Assembly: GCF_014898155.1 (NCBI RefSeq)
Contig: NZ_CP062938.1
Span: 2,480,001-2,544,000, forward strand
Origin: Bifidobacterium eulemuris
GTDB taxonomy: Bacteria > Actinomycetota > Actinomycetes > Actinomycetales > Bifidobacteriaceae
Direction: 5' to 3'
Length of the DNA: 64,000 nt
Made by a program: the position numbers and the translations under genes. The notes below the pieces were generated by a model. The model was not told where the DNA came from, made no database searches, and saw only the letters and a list, made by a program, of their open reading frames with translations. This document shows, piece by piece, positions 63,379 to 64,000 of this stretch (positions are counted from its first letter, which is position 1; every line of letters starts with the position of its first letter).

Positions 63379-64000
63379 ATGGTTGACGTCACCGCGACGA
63401 CTCGCAAGGTCAAGCCGCTGCGTGTGGGATTGGATATTGGTTCCACCACGGTCAAGGCCGTGGTGTTGGACCAGTCCGACGCGCTCGGCGACACCTTGTT
63501 CTCCGACTACCGCCGCCATCACGCCAACGTGCGCGCCACCGTGGCGGGACTGTTGGTCGACATCCGTGAGACACTGGCCGAACTCGGCCGAGGAGACGAA
63601 CCCATCCGTCTGGCCATCACCGGCTCCGGCGGACTCGCGCTCGCCGACAATCTGCATGTGCCGTTCGTCCAGGAGGTGATCGCCGAAACCGAGGCGATCG
63701 ATGCGGAATATCCGCAGGCCGATGTGATCATCGAACTCGGCGGCGAGGACGCCAAAATCACCTATCTGAAGCCCACGCCGGAACAGCGCATGAACGGATC
63801 GTGCGCGGGCGGCACCGGCGCGTTCATCGACCAGATGTCCACCTTGCTCGACACCGACGCCGCCGGTCTCAACGATATGGCGAAGGAATACCAGAACCTG
63901 TATCCGATCGCCTCGCGATGCGGCGTGTTCGCCAAAACCGATCTGCAGCCGCTGATCAACGACGGCGCGGCCAAGCCTGATCTGGCGGCCTCGATTTTCA
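63379..64000 (+). CDS. Acyl-CoA dehydratase activase (BadF/BcrA/HgdC-type ATPase), 5' part
   Basis: The frame opens at ATG 63379 and stays open to the right edge for 207 codons. It reads GLDIGSTTVKAVVLDQSD (ASKHA phosphate-1 loop), IELGGEDAKITYLKP, and NGSCAGGTGAFIDQM, then IASRCGVFAKTDLQPLIN, where the cysteines of CAGGTGAF and SRCGVFAKTD are the expected iron-sulfur ligands. This is the activator (archerase) domain for 2-hydroxyacyl-CoA dehydratases; in Bifidobacterium it is often the N-terminus of a larger protein. The target dehydratase is not visible here. Confidence 0.88.
   Translation, partial: MVDVTATTRKVKPLRVGLDIGSTTVKAVVLDQSDALGDTLFSDYRRHHANVRATVAGLLVDIRETLAELGRGDEPIRLAITGSGGLALADNLHVPFVQEVIAETEAIDAEYPQADVIIELGGEDAKITYLKPTPEQRMNGSCAGGTGAFIDQMSTLLDTDAAGLNDMAKEYQNLYPIASRCGVFAKTDLQPLINDGAAKPDLAASIF

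Overview
The window is high-GC actinobacterial chromosome and is best explained as Bifidobacterium. Several things point there: LacI-regulated ABC sugar importers paired with intracellular glycosidases (GH43, GH13), a ROK/xylulokinase pair, anaerobic ribonucleotide reductase (nrdDG), an acyl-CoA dehydratase activase-like gene at the right edge, and many start codons that lie 6-7 nt after a TANNNT -10 hexamer, suggesting leaderless mRNAs. I cannot fix the species from sequence alone.

Layout. 1-6.7 kb is a pentose-oligosaccharide locus: the tail of a probable glycoside hydrolase, a LacI repressor, a solute-binding lipoprotein, two permeases and a GH43 beta-xylosidase/arabinofuranosidase. 6.8-9.3 kb holds an AAA ATPase with a C-terminal nuclease-like domain under a long palindrome, an unrecognised 139-residue protein, and AT-rich spacer. 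9.3-13.2 kb is an acetyltransferase, xylulokinase and a divergent ROK regulator; the first two share an operator-like site. 13.2-19.4 kb is housekeeping: tRNA-Met, rpmE, prfA, prmC, a threonylcarbamoyl-AMP synthase, a WecA/TagO-like transferase and guaB. 19.6-24.1 kb is an alpha-glucoside module (MFS carrier, GH13 glucosidase, LacI) with four matching operator-like sites. 24.2-38.1 kb carries orn, a PIF1-like helicase, proS, ssb, a peptidase M13, map, gltA, dapD and a WYL regulator. 38.2-42.4 kb is a 1400-residue SWIM/SNF2 ATPase. 42.4-49.3 kb is a second LacI/ABC importer locus ending in a glycogen-debranching-like glucosidase. 49.4-54.9 kb has an orphan vsr, an oxidoreductase, an aminotransferase, a CDF transporter and a membrane-anchored endonuclease/phosphatase-like protein. 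55.0-56.1 kb is a scar region: tRNA-Arg, an inverted 40-bp copy of its 3' part, a truncated adenosine deaminase and two inverted short-repeat arrays. 56.1-64.0 kb has an SDR, xseAB, nrdDG behind paired NrdR boxes, a mutarotase-like gene and the start of an activase gene.

The carbohydrate genes fit together. Importers bring in oligosaccharides, intracellular GH43 and GH13 enzymes cut them, and xylulokinase passes pentose to the bifid shunt. Each module appears to have its own local repressor and visible operator candidates.

The least ordinary content is non-coding: a 41-nt palindromic repeat family (4 copies), a 113-nt element with inverted ends (2 copies), a CRISPR-like trio of repeats without cas genes, the tRNA-Arg scar, and a dispersed 28-nt repeat that appears to have seeded an in-frame seven-fold octapeptide repeat inside the SNF2 motor core. 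All calls come from reading the sequence; no database search was run.
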